Shown piece by piece: positions 35,150 through 43,764 of a DNA stretch of 64,000 bases. The notes beneath the pieces were generated by a model, which searched no databases, was not told the origin of the DNA, and saw only the letters and a program-made list of their open reading frames with translations. The position numbers were made by a program, and so were the translations under genes. The stretch spans positions 46,370 to 110,369 of the forward strand of contig JAGXRX010000014.1 in NCBI GenBank assembly GCA_018335655.1. The letters run 5' to 3'. This DNA is from Erysipelothrix sp. (GTDB lineage Bacteria; Bacillota_I; Bacilli_A; Erysipelotrichales; Erysipelotrichaceae). Each line of letters starts with the position of its first letter. Within the stretch, counting starts at the first letter, position 1.

Positions 35150-36175
35150 ATGAAAAAATGGATCATGAATACTATCTATATTATAGCTGGAGTTAGTGTC
35201 GGACTTACAGTCGTACCAGCGCTTGCAAATACACCACTATTCTCACCAGCAGTGACGATTGATATCATCTCCGAAGCAGAAGCAATTGATATCGCTCAAA
35301 ACTATACAGACGAAATCTTCGAACTAGTAAGTATAAAGCTAGATGATGACGATGATGATATTGAGTATGAAATCGTCCTAGAAAACGATTTGAAAAAAGT
35401 AGAAGTTGAGATTGATGCTGTCACTGGCGATGTGAAGGATTGGGATGTAGAATGGAAACGATCAAGTCTTCCTACTAGTGTTATCTCAATGGAAGAAGCA
35501 CAAGCTATTGCGTTAGCATTTGCAGGGGAAGGTTATGTTGTCTTAAGTATTGAACTTGATGACGATGATGATGATATGGAATATGAACTAGTTCTAGTTT
35601 CAGATAGCTTCAAAATTGAAGTTGAAATGGATGCTAGAGATGGTACCATTACAAAATGGAAAGCTGAAGGATTAGATAGCGATTTAAATACAGCAGTATT
35701 AACAATCGAAGAAATCAAACTTTTAGCACTAGAAAAAGCAGGTCCAGCATTTACTGTAGTAAGTGTTGAACTTGATGACGATGACAATGACTTAAAATAC
35801 GAAGTTAAACTAGTATCAGTCGATAGTTATATTGAAGCTGAATTTGATGCAGTTACAGGAGAACTATTAGAGTGGGAAGTTGAGCTTATGGATTCTGATA
35901 ATAGTTCACAAACGAGCATCAATGATTCAGATTCACAATCAAGTGATAGTAGCAGCAGTAGTAATGTTAATGTCGCTGCAGTCATCACTCGTGAGGAAGC
36001 GATTGCCATTGCGAGAACTCGCATTGGAGAAGGCCCTACACTTATTAAGATCAGTCTTGATTATGATGATGGACAACCAGAATTCAAGTTAGAATTCAAA
36101 TCAGGAGATGTTGAATACGAATTTGAAATCGATGCGATTACTGGAAACATTTTAGAGTTTGAAATTGAAGATTAA
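35150..36175 (+). CDS. Secreted four-domain PepSY protein with Asp-rich loops
   Basis: A 341-residue exported protein. The signal peptide ends near VVPALA-NTP. Four PepSY-like domains follow: three in strict 72-residue spacing, each carrying an acidic run in the same hairpin (DDDDDD at 65-70 and 137-142, DDDDND at 209-214), and a fourth (about 285-341) with the weaker LDYDDG at 303-308, after a Ser/Asn/Asp linker (about 250-275). Each domain keeps EA(I/Q)AIA, EI(E/D)A(V/R)(T/D)G and a closing W/F pattern. PepSY domains are known from protease propeptides and envelope proteins; binding of divalent cations by the loops is inference. It has GGAGGA upstream and its own terminator. Confidence 0.85.
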   Translation: MKKWIMNTIYIIAGVSVGLTVVPALANTPLFSPAVTIDIISEAEAIDIAQNYTDEIFELVSIKLDDDDDDIEYEIVLENDLKKVEVEIDAVTGDVKDWDVEWKRSSLPTSVISMEEAQAIALAFAGEGYVVLSIELDDDDDDMEYELVLVSDSFKIEVEMDARDGTITKWKAEGLDSDLNTAVLTIEEIKLLALEKAGPAFTVVSVELDDDDNDLKYEVKLVSVDSYIEAEFDAVTGELLEWEVELMDSDNSSQTSINDSDSQSSDSSSSSNVNVAAVITREEAIAIARTRIGEGPTLIKISLDYDDGQPEFKLEFKSGDVEYEFEIDAITGNILEFEIED

Positions 36176-36176
36176 A

Positions 36177-36206
36177 GTGTAGGGCAGACGTGCCCTACAC
36201 ATTTTT
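36177..36206 (+). terminator. Terminator after the four-PepSY gene
   Basis: Ten-bp perfect GC-containing stem GTGTAGGGCA/TGCCCTACAC with GACG loop and ATTTTT. Confidence 0.92.
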
Positions 36207-36219
36207 AAAGGAAATTAGG

Positions 36220-36225
36220 TATAAT
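36220..36225 (+). promoter_or_regulatory. -10 box very close to the AraC-type gene start
   Basis: TATAAT at 36220-36225 lies only 9 bp before the ATG at 36235. If it is used, the message would be nearly leaderless; the AAAGGA at 36207 would be upstream of the transcript. No good -35 is visible. Transcription may instead partly read through from the PepSY gene. Confidence 0.35.
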
Positions 36226-36234
36226 TGATTTATC

Positions 36235-37995
36235 ATGACTAATAAGAAACGCCAAGTTCAACGAAAGATGACATTAACCTTTGTTTTAAGCGGAGTTTTT
36301 TTAACAGGGTTGCTTTCATACTTCACATCACGCGTTATTGTTTCTCATCTCATTGAACAAAGTGTTAAGTATGCAACTCAATCTTTAGATGTAGCGAAAG
36401 TAGGCACAACAACTTTGCTTGATGATCTTGTGTCGGAGTATTACTTCTTGTTTAATGAGCAAAGTATTATCACAAACTATAAACTTGGACTAAATTCTAA
36501 CACAGCTGAAGTCGCAACATTATTAAGACAGACTTCTTTGGCTGATCCTTTAGTTGATGATTTAGTACTCTTCAACGTAAAGAACAATGAAGTTATATTA
36601 TCCAATGGACAATTTGGTGATGTGCAGACGCTTGAATCTTCTAGTAAGGTTCAATCCCTAAGAGCATCACTTGAGTCACTTAAGCTTAAACCTAATCGAT
36701 TACTTCACTATCATTTTGTGAATGACCGCTATGTTCTAGCTATGACACTAGTTTCCTATGATGCTTTAAATGCTATTGATTATGTCTTAATGATTCAGAT
36801 TAATGAAGAGTCATTATCTTCATTGTTTACAGGGGTAAACTCAAACTATGAGATTGCTATTGTGAATGAGGAAAATATTGTCATAGCGGATAGTGCACAA
36901 AAGTTACTAGGACAACCGTTCCCCCTTGATCTTACATACACGAATCCAATGTCTTTAAATGATAAGATCAACTATTTCTTAAGTAGAGTCAATCAAGAGC
37001 AATCCCTAGTTGCCTTCTCAAAGTCTATTCCATATGGAGTTGTGTTCTTTCATATCACACCATATGCTTCCATAGAAACAACCATTAATTCTGTAAATCA
37101 AACCATAGTTTTATTATTTATGGGGTTTGTACTATTAAACATTCTTGTATCTTGGTATGTTACGCAACGATTCTATGCACCAATTAAGGCTATGGTAGAT
37201 CAGTATGTTAAACAAGACTATGATCATGCGAAGAATGAATATGATCTTATTGAATCAACACTCTTTGACTTGAAACATCATCAAAACGATCAACTACTCA
37301 AACAAATCTTTCTTACAGGACACGGGCAGGAAGATAATGATACCTCATTCTTAAGTTTCCCTGGTTTTGTGATTGTTTGTCTTTTAAATGAAGGTCATAA
37401 GAACTCAGAAGTTCAAGATAACTTTAAATCATGGATTGTTATGAATGATCAAACATTGGCAACATTCAAGAGTGAAGATGAGTTATTGACATGGAGCTCA
37501 CATGAGGATATTGGTTCTTATGGGGTGAGCCAGAAAATATACAGTATTGAAGATGTAAGACAAAACTATCGCTATGCATTAGCTGCAGCTCAGTACTGTG
37601 AAACACTAGAAGGTGTATCATTTATCCATTATGATGATATTCGCAAAAGTGAGTATTTGACACCAAAGACACATCTTTCCCAACAGATTAATAAATATCT
37701 TGAAGAGTTTGGGTATTCTAAAGATTTCTCAATTGAAAATCTTGCAGATTCTTGTGGCTTTTCAGTGGGGTATGTGCGTCAAGTGTTTAAGGAACAAACA
37801 GGAATTGCACTTAATGAATATGTCATTAGTATGCGTCTTGAGAAGGCTAAAGAATACTTGACCAACTCTTCAATGAGTGGAAAAGAGATTAGTGAAGCAG
37901 TAGGTTATAGTGATAGTCGCTATTTCTATACACAGTTTAAGAAGCGTTTTAATGTCACAATTGAGAATTATCGCTCGATGATGAAAGGTAAATAG
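36235..37995 (+). CDS. Membrane-bound AraC-family regulator with extracellular sensor
   Basis: A 586-residue one-component sensor-regulator. A helix at about 12-34 and another at about 287-309 enclose a roughly 250-residue extracellular sensor region of dCache-like character (ending in VAFSKSIPYGVVFFHITP). The cytoplasmic part ends in an AraC helix-turn-helix pair (about 480-582): FSIENLADSCGFSVGYVRQV and GKEISEAVGYSDSRYFYTQF. Relatives in Bacillota often control polysaccharide or sugar loci. Here it is 59 bp after a secreted PepSY protein gene and 4 bp before a PepSY-like poly-Asp protein gene, suggesting that it senses an envelope or ion signal connected with them; that is inference. Confidence 0.85.
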   Translation: MTNKKRQVQRKMTLTFVLSGVFLTGLLSYFTSRVIVSHLIEQSVKYATQSLDVAKVGTTTLLDDLVSEYYFLFNEQSIITNYKLGLNSNTAEVATLLRQTSLADPLVDDLVLFNVKNNEVILSNGQFGDVQTLESSSKVQSLRASLESLKLKPNRLLHYHFVNDRYVLAMTLVSYDALNAIDYVLMIQINEESLSSLFTGVNSNYEIAIVNEENIVIADSAQKLLGQPFPLDLTYTNPMSLNDKINYFLSRVNQEQSLVAFSKSIPYGVVFFHITPYASIETTINSVNQTIVLLFMGFVLLNILVSWYVTQRFYAPIKAMVDQYVKQDYDHAKNEYDLIESTLFDLKHHQNDQLLKQIFLTGHGQEDNDTSFLSFPGFVIVCLLNEGHKNSEVQDNFKSWIVMNDQTLATFKSEDELLTWSSHEDIGSYGVSQKIYSIEDVRQNYRYALAAAQYCETLEGVSFIHYDDIRKSEYLTPKTHLSQQINKYLEEFGYSKDFSIENLADSCGFSVGYVRQVFKEQTGIALNEYVISMRLEKAKEYLTNSSMSGKEISEAVGYSDSRYFYTQFKKRFNVTIENYRSMMKGK

Positions 37996-37999
37996 GACC

Positions 38000-38540
<541 letters not shown>

Positions 38541-38542
<2 letters not shown>

Positions 38543-38568
38543 ACCATGAGCTAACACTCATGGTTTTT
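38541..38568. terminator. Bidirectional terminator between poly-Asp gene and galK
   Basis: Ten-bp stem AAACCATGAG/CTCATGGTTT with loop CTAACA; T runs follow on the + strand, and the A residues at its 5' side give Ts on the other strand. It sits between the convergent stops at 38542 and 38576. Confidence 0.85.
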
Positions 38569-38575
38569 ATTGTTT

Positions 38576-39847
38576 TTATTTAAGATGCATTACACCTTGA
38601 TTTCGAACTTTTAAAACTGTGAAGGCTTGAGAACCAAAGACCAACTCCATGGTCTTTTTTAGTGAGTTTATTTTATCATGTGGACATATGCATAGAATAG
38701 TTCCCGCAAACCCTCCACCATGAAGTCGATATGCTCCAACTCCTTCAAGTACATGGTGTGCAAGGGTTAAGCCAATTGCTAATCCTTGTTTTGAACTTGT
38801 AGGATGATTAACATTATCTAAATACTCAAATGAAGAATGTGATGAGTCAATGATATGTTTTAAGAAATCCGCAGTGTTCTTATGTTCAATTGCTTGAACA
38901 CAATTAAGAACTCTTTGATTTTCTTTAAAGAAATGAAATCCTCTTAAAAGAATTCTTGAAGGAAACTTTGTGTAAAGAAGTGGTAATTCATTTAAGAAAT
39001 CTTCTTGCGAAATCATGGATAGTTTGGATACTTTAAAGTGGCTTGATAACTCGAAATTATCACTCACAATTTGTGCATAAGCATGAGTCAAGTCATCATG
39101 TGATCCACCTGTATGGACAATGCATAAACCAAATTCATCAAAGAGTTGATCATTTGTGAGTTTTTTAAGCGTTGGTTCATTGTGACTGAAATCCATAACA
39201 CATATTCCGCCATTCGCAATCGTAAGTTGATCCATAAGTCCACTTGGTTTACCAAAAAAGTGATTTTCAGCACGTTGTCCAATTTGAGCAATCTTTAATG
39301 AAGAGAGGGGACTATTTTGTTTGAAGAAAGTGTTAAAAATGCTTAGAATAAGACATTCAAAGGATGCAGAAGAGGATAATCCTGAACCTGCTTGAATATC
39401 ACTTTCCATAACGATATCAACCCCAGTGATTAAAGCATGCTCTGAAAAATAATACGCAAGCCCTTTGAGTAAGCCAAGGGTTGTGTTAATTTCTTCTTTT
39501 CTAAACGATAAATCATACCAATCAACAATGATAGGATCATAGCCTAATGAGTAAAGTCGTATCTTATGATCATGATTGATCGTAGCACAGGCGAGTGTAT
39601 CAAGATTAATGGCACATGCAAGAACATGTCCTCCTTGATGATCAGTGTGATTTCCAATAAGCTCAATGCGACCACTTGCACTAAATAACTCAAATTCATG
39701 ATGATGAGGGAAGTGAGACGTGAAGCGCTGAGTTAATGATTGAATTCTGTCTTTTTGATGTGCAAGCGATGTTTCTGAATATAGACTTTTTAAAAGATCA
39801 TGTGTTGTTTCTTTGTTTAACCACTCTGAGATATTGTTTTGATTCAT
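38576..39847 (-). CDS. galK: Galactokinase
   Basis: A 423-residue GHMP-family kinase that phosphorylates galactose. The galactokinase signature is present in the variant form GRIELIGNHTDHQGG (about 59-73), and the ATP loop reads ESDIQAGSGLSSSASFECL (about 147-165). The C-terminal GAYRLHGGGFAGTILCI fits the third GHMP motif. Start at 39847 with GGAGGG on the reverse strand. It is divergent from tetR and the alpha-galactosidase operon, so galactose released by that enzyme is the likely substrate; other Leloir genes are not in the window. Confidence 0.9.
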   Translation of the reverse strand: MNQNNISEWLNKETTHDLLKSLYSETSLAHQKDRIQSLTQRFTSHFPHHHEFELFSASGRIELIGNHTDHQGGHVLACAINLDTLACATINHDHKIRLYSLGYDPIIVDWYDLSFRKEEINTTLGLLKGLAYYFSEHALITGVDIVMESDIQAGSGLSSSASFECLILSIFNTFFKQNSPLSSLKIAQIGQRAENHFFGKPSGLMDQLTIANGGICVMDFSHNEPTLKKLTNDQLFDEFGLCIVHTGGSHDDLTHAYAQIVSDNFELSSHFKVSKLSMISQEDFLNELPLLYTKFPSRILLRGFHFFKENQRVLNCVQAIEHKNTADFLKHIIDSSHSSFEYLDNVNHPTSSKQGLAIGLTLAHHVLEGVGAYRLHGGGFAGTILCICPHDKINSLKKTMELVFGSQAFTVLKVRNQGVMHLK

Positions 39848-39874
39848 AAACCCTCCACAACCATTGTTTCTTTC

Positions 39875-39903
39875 ATTATAGAGGATAGGTTACTTTCTCC
39901 CAA
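39875..39903 (-). promoter_or_regulatory. Promoter of galK
   Basis: On the reverse strand TTGGGA (39903-39898), 17 bp, TATAAT (39880-39875); start codon 28 bp downstream. Confidence 0.6.
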
Positions 39904-39924
39904 GACTATTCTTCAATTTTTCAC

Positions 39925-39952
39925 TTGTTTATAGAAAAGGTTATGCTATAAT
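39925..39952 (+). promoter_or_regulatory. Promoter of the tetR-galactoside operon
   Basis: TTGTTT (39925-39930), 16-bp spacer, and an extended -10 TGCTATAAT ending at 39952. The palindrome at 39964 lies at the expected transcription start. Confidence 0.6.
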
Positions 39953-39963
39953 TGAGTCAAAGA

Positions 39964-39980
39964 TGATAGTTCAACTATCA
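39964..39980 (+). promoter_or_regulatory. TetR-type operator palindrome
   Basis: TGATAGTTCAACTATCA is a perfect 17-bp palindrome (8-1-8) placed about 12-28 bp after the -10 box and 22 bp before the tetR start codon. The position suits autorepression by the TetR-family protein. Binding is inferred. Confidence 0.65.
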
Positions 39981-40001
39981 ACTACCTAAAAGGTAACAAT
40001 T

Positions 40002-40667
40002 ATGACTCAACATAATGTTTCAACAACTACCCTAAAGCGACAAAAACAAGCTCGTAAAGAAGTGATGATTGAGCGTGCTTTAGAACTATTTCTAGTCAAT
40101 GGGATTGAATCGACAACGATGAATGATGTTGCATTAGCATCATCAAGTGGCATCGCAAGTGCTTTTCGCTATTTTGAAACTAAGCATCATTTAGTTGTGG
40201 CAACGGCAACCCTTCTATGGGAGCGATTATCTTTAGAGGTCACAAATTCTATTCCACATTCATTTGAGATATACACAGGACTTGAACAAGTAGCATTTAT
40301 GCTTAGCTTGTTTAAGTCTTTTTATGTTAAGAAGCCGCAAATGTTTCGCTTTCTTGAACAGTTTGATAATTATGTCATTGCACATCAACTTAGTGAAGAA
40401 CTTCTTGATGGTTATGAAGACAAAGTCTTGTTGTTTCAACCATCAATGATGGCAATGATTGATAAAGGAAAGCAAGATCAAAGTATACGCACAGATGTTG
40501 ATACTCAGCTATTGTATTTAACGATGACTCATCAACTTATGAGTTTAATCGCTAAGCTTGTCCTTCGTGGACATGTCTTAAGAAGTGATGATCTTATATT
40601 AGGGGAGGCTCAACTTGATTGTGTCATTGACATGATTACATCCTACCTCAAACCAACTCACCAATAA
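40002..40667 (+). CDS. TetR-family transcriptional regulator
   Basis: A 221-residue regulator. The N-terminal DNA-binding domain (about 15-62) contains RALELFLVNGIESTTMNDVALASSSGIASAFRYF, the classical TetR arrangement. The C-terminal ligand domain is helical and unassignable. It is 14 bp before the GPH symporter gene and leads the galactoside operon, so its ligand is probably a galactoside or derivative (inferred). TetR-type control of an alpha-galactoside operon is less common than LacI or AraC control. Confidence 0.88.
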   Translation: MTQHNVSTTTLKRQKQARKEVMIERALELFLVNGIESTTMNDVALASSSGIASAFRYFETKHHLVVATATLLWERLSLEVTNSIPHSFEIYTGLEQVAFMLSLFKSFYVKKPQMFRFLEQFDNYVIAHQLSEELLDGYEDKVLLFQPSMMAMIDKGKQDQSIRTDVDTQLLYLTMTHQLMSLIAKLVLRGHVLRSDDLILGEAQLDCVIDMITSYLKPTHQ

Positions 40668-40681
40668 TTAAAGGAGATCAT

Positions 40682-42049
40682 ATGAAAACAAAGTTACCCG
40701 GCCGCATACAACTCGCTTACGCTTTAGGACAACTTGGATGGTCATTACTATCTGGGATTGTCGCAACTTATCTTATTTTTTACTACATTCCAACGAATAT
40801 TTCAGGAATTCCTGTAAGTATTCCTCAAGTCCAGTTCTTTGGATTTCTAACTATCATTGGGTTAATCATGATGTTAGGCCGTTTGTTTGATGCGATTACT
40901 GATCCTTGGATTGCGACATTAAGTGATCAAAGTACTCATAAGAAAGGACGTCGTATTTCTTTCATGCAAAAGTCGGCACTTCCTTTTGCATTGTTTACTG
41001 TCCTTGTGTTCTTTCATCCATTTGCAGCATCCAACTGGTGGAATGTTGTGGTATTGACGATTAACTTATTACTCTTCTACTTATTTTTAACCATGTATGT
41101 GACGCCATTCTTTGCTTTGTTAAGTGAACTTGGTCACACTCCTAAAGAGCGTTTAAATTTATCAACTTATATCTCAATTACTTGGTTTATTGGATTTGCG
41201 ATTGCTTCTCAAGCTCCATCTCTTTGGGGTGTGTTTGAAGGCATGGGGTATGATAAAGTCACTGCTATGCGACTTGCATTCTCAATACTATCTTTGATTG
41301 GGTTAATCTTTCTTTATATTCCAGTATTATTCATTGATGAAAAGAAATACACGCATGCAGTGCCTTCTACTATTGGAATGATTGATTCAATTAAGGCAAC
41401 GTTTAAGAATAAATTCTTTTCAATCTTTGTCTTTTCTGATCTAGTATACTGGGTAGCCATCACAATCTTTCAAAGTACACTCATTTACTATGTCACGATT
41501 TTATTATCACTTCCAGAAGACACTACAGGGACTTTGCTAGTCTTACTTGGTCTTGGTTCCTTTGTATTCTATGTTCCAGTTAACTTACTATCAACACGTT
41601 TTGGTAAGAAAGCCCTCATGGTTGTCGCATTCATTCTCTTTATTATGACGTATTCCTATGGGGCATTCTTAGGAACATTACCACTAGTAGAAATGACACA
41701 AGCTTATGTGCTTGTAGGACTTGGAATGTTTCCAATGGCAGTGTTTGGTATCTTGCCTAATGCTATGGTTGCAGACATTGCACAGTATGACGCTATCAAG
41801 ACAGGTGTAAGACGAGAAGCAATGTTCTTTGGAACTCGTACATTTATGTCTAAGATGGGACAAATGATTTCAATGCTTGTGATTAGTGCTTTACTTCTTA
41901 TTGAGCGTAATGGTTCTAATGAATTTGGTATTCGATTAACGGCAGTGGCTGCTGGGATCTTCTGTTTCTTAGGACTCGTCTTACTACTGTTTTATCGTGA
42001 GAAAGACATTCAAGCAGTCATCACAGCCCAAGAAAATCAAAACGTATGA
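40682..42049 (+). CDS. GPH-family (MelB-like) sugar:cation symporter
   Basis: A 455-residue permease with twelve helices of the glycoside-pentoside-hexuronide family. It shows GRIQLAYALGQLGWSLLSG at the start, the conserved GRLFDAITDPWIATLSD (about residues 61-77) with the cation-site Asp, and GRRISFMQKSA in the following loop. With an alpha-galactosidase 4 bp into its end, melibiose, raffinose or a related alpha-galactoside is the likely cargo. AAAGGAG precedes the start. Confidence 0.88.
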   Translation: MKTKLPGRIQLAYALGQLGWSLLSGIVATYLIFYYIPTNISGIPVSIPQVQFFGFLTIIGLIMMLGRLFDAITDPWIATLSDQSTHKKGRRISFMQKSALPFALFTVLVFFHPFAASNWWNVVVLTINLLLFYLFLTMYVTPFFALLSELGHTPKERLNLSTYISITWFIGFAIASQAPSLWGVFEGMGYDKVTAMRLAFSILSLIGLIFLYIPVLFIDEKKYTHAVPSTIGMIDSIKATFKNKFFSIFVFSDLVYWVAITIFQSTLIYYVTILLSLPEDTTGTLLVLLGLGSFVFYVPVNLLSTRFGKKALMVVAFILFIMTYSYGAFLGTLPLVEMTQAYVLVGLGMFPMAVFGILPNAMVADIAQYDAIKTGVRREAMFFGTRTFMSKMGQMISMLVISALLLIERNGSNEFGIRLTAVAAGIFCFLGLVLLLFYREKDIQAVITAQENQNV

Positions 42050-43764
42050 AATGGGATTTGTCACACTTCAAGTGTAGCTTAAGTGTGGATGATCAACAGC
42101 ACACTTTAGAAAGTGATTCTACTCACTCTAGTGCTCATATTAAAACAACTCTCACTCCCCATGAATTTGGTGAGCGACTTGTTATTACACTTCATCCTCA
42201 AGAAGCAGTCATCATTGATGATGTAACGCTTAAAATATCTCATAAGGTCAGTAGGTCATGTTCAATGACTTTTAATGGTTATCAATCATGGACAGACACT
42301 CAACCTTTATTTCCTTATGATAAGATGCCTTACTTATCACCACTAGCTCAACAGTTAGTCGCTAAGTATCAATTTGATAAATATGGAGATACACTCATTT
42401 ATCCTTTTAAACATGGACGTGGTCATTTTCATGGTTTTACTTATGTTTCTCTTAAAGAACAAGATCAATCTATTTTATTAGCATCTCTTGATGAATCCAG
42501 TGGGTTTACAATGTTTGAATATGATCACCGTCGTGGTTTATGGACGATTCGCAAAGATAATCAGGGAATACAATGTACACAACCCACAGTGCTTCTAGAT
42601 GTGATTTTACTTAAAGGGTATGAATCCACATTATTTGATTCATATGCTCAACTTATGAAGTTGTCTTTAAAGACGACACAAATTCATACAGGCTGGACAA
42701 GTTGGTATTATCATTATCAAGATATTAATGAATCGATAATTCTTAATAATATTGAAGCTCTTGCATCATCAAAAGCTCAACTTGATATTATTCAAATTGA
42801 TGATGGTTATCAAACTGCAATTGGAGATTGGTTGTCGGTTGATTTCAATAAGTTTCCTCAAGGAATGGCTTATCTTGCAACTAAGATTCAAGAAAAAGGA
42901 TTTAAAGCAGGAATATGGCTTGCGCCATGTGTGTGTCAGGTTGATTCAAAGTTAGTCAATGATCATCCAGATTGGCTACTAAAAGATGAATTTGGTGAGT
43001 TTCGTATGGGTGGAGGTAACTGGGGTGGTTTTTATATTTTAGATATGCAAAAGGAAGAAGTAAAAGAGTACTTAAGACATGTCTTTCATGTGGTACTTGA
43101 TGTTTGGAACTATGATATGGTGAAACTTGATTTCTTGTATGCTGCATGTCTTTATCCAACGCTTACAAAAACACGGGGTCAACTCATGCATGAAACAATG
43201 GCATTTATTCGCTCATGTGTGAAAGAAAAACTTATCTTAGGATGTGGAGTACCTTTGGGAAGTGCCTTTGGGTTTGTCGATTTTTGCCGAATTGGATGTG
43301 ATGTTGGTCTTGATTGGAATGATAAATGGTACATGAAGTTGTTTCATCGTGAGCGAATATCAACCTATCATGCGATTAATAATGCGATAGGAAGATATCC
43401 ACTTCATAACCGTTTTTTTCTTAATGATCCTGATGTTTTTATTCTAAGAGAAGAATCGAATCAGTTAACCTCTGTACAAAAAAACACGTTAGCACAAACG
43501 AATAAACTGACTCATGGATTACTCTTTACATCTGATGATGTGAGTAAGTATAGTGATTCTCTTAAAGAAACATTTAAGAAACTCATGCAACATGATAATC
43601 TAGTCATTCATAAGATTGAATGTTTAAAGAAAGGTGTTTATAAAATCTCTTTTTCAAATCACTACAAACCAAATATTCAATGGGTGAATACTTCATCGAA
43701 AGCTTATCGTAATAAAGAAATACAATTAGCTCCATTTGAGACAGTCATCAAGGAGGAATTATGA
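42046..43764 (+). CDS. Alpha-galactosidase, GH36-type
   Basis: A 572-residue cytoplasmic glycosidase without a signal peptide. The TIM-barrel part (about 225-480) has TGWTSWYYHY, IDDGYQTAIGDW, GIWLAPCVCQ, the nucleophile segment VKLDFLYAA (Asp362) and RIGCDVGLDW with the probable acid/base Asp419. It is shorter than the about 720-residue GH36 enzymes and has a reduced N-terminal domain. It should release galactose from imported alpha-galactosides for the divergent galactokinase. It overlaps both neighbouring genes by 4 bp. Confidence 0.88.
   Translation: MKWDLSHFKCSLSVDDQQHTLESDSTHSSAHIKTTLTPHEFGERLVITLHPQEAVIIDDVTLKISHKVSRSCSMTFNGYQSWTDTQPLFPYDKMPYLSPLAQQLVAKYQFDKYGDTLIYPFKHGRGHFHGFTYVSLKEQDQSILLASLDESSGFTMFEYDHRRGLWTIRKDNQGIQCTQPTVLLDVILLKGYESTLFDSYAQLMKLSLKTTQIHTGWTSWYYHYQDINESIILNNIEALASSKAQLDIIQIDDGYQTAIGDWLSVDFNKFPQGMAYLATKIQEKGFKAGIWLAPCVCQVDSKLVNDHPDWLLKDEFGEFRMGGGNWGGFYILDMQKEEVKEYLRHVFHVVLDVWNYDMVKLDFLYAACLYPTLTKTRGQLMHETMAFIRSCVKEKLILGCGVPLGSAFGFVDFCRIGCDVGLDWNDKWYMKLFHRERISTYHAINNAIGRYPLHNRFFLNDPDVFILREESNQLTSVQKNTLAQTNKLTHGLLFTSDDVSKYSDSLKETFKKLMQHDNLVIHKIECLKKGVYKISFSNHYKPNIQWVNTSSKAYRNKEIQLAPFETVIKEEL

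Noticed and set aside
35880..36092. Short + strand ORF within the four-PepSY gene
   Set aside because: Out-of-frame shadow of the Ser/Asp-rich linker.
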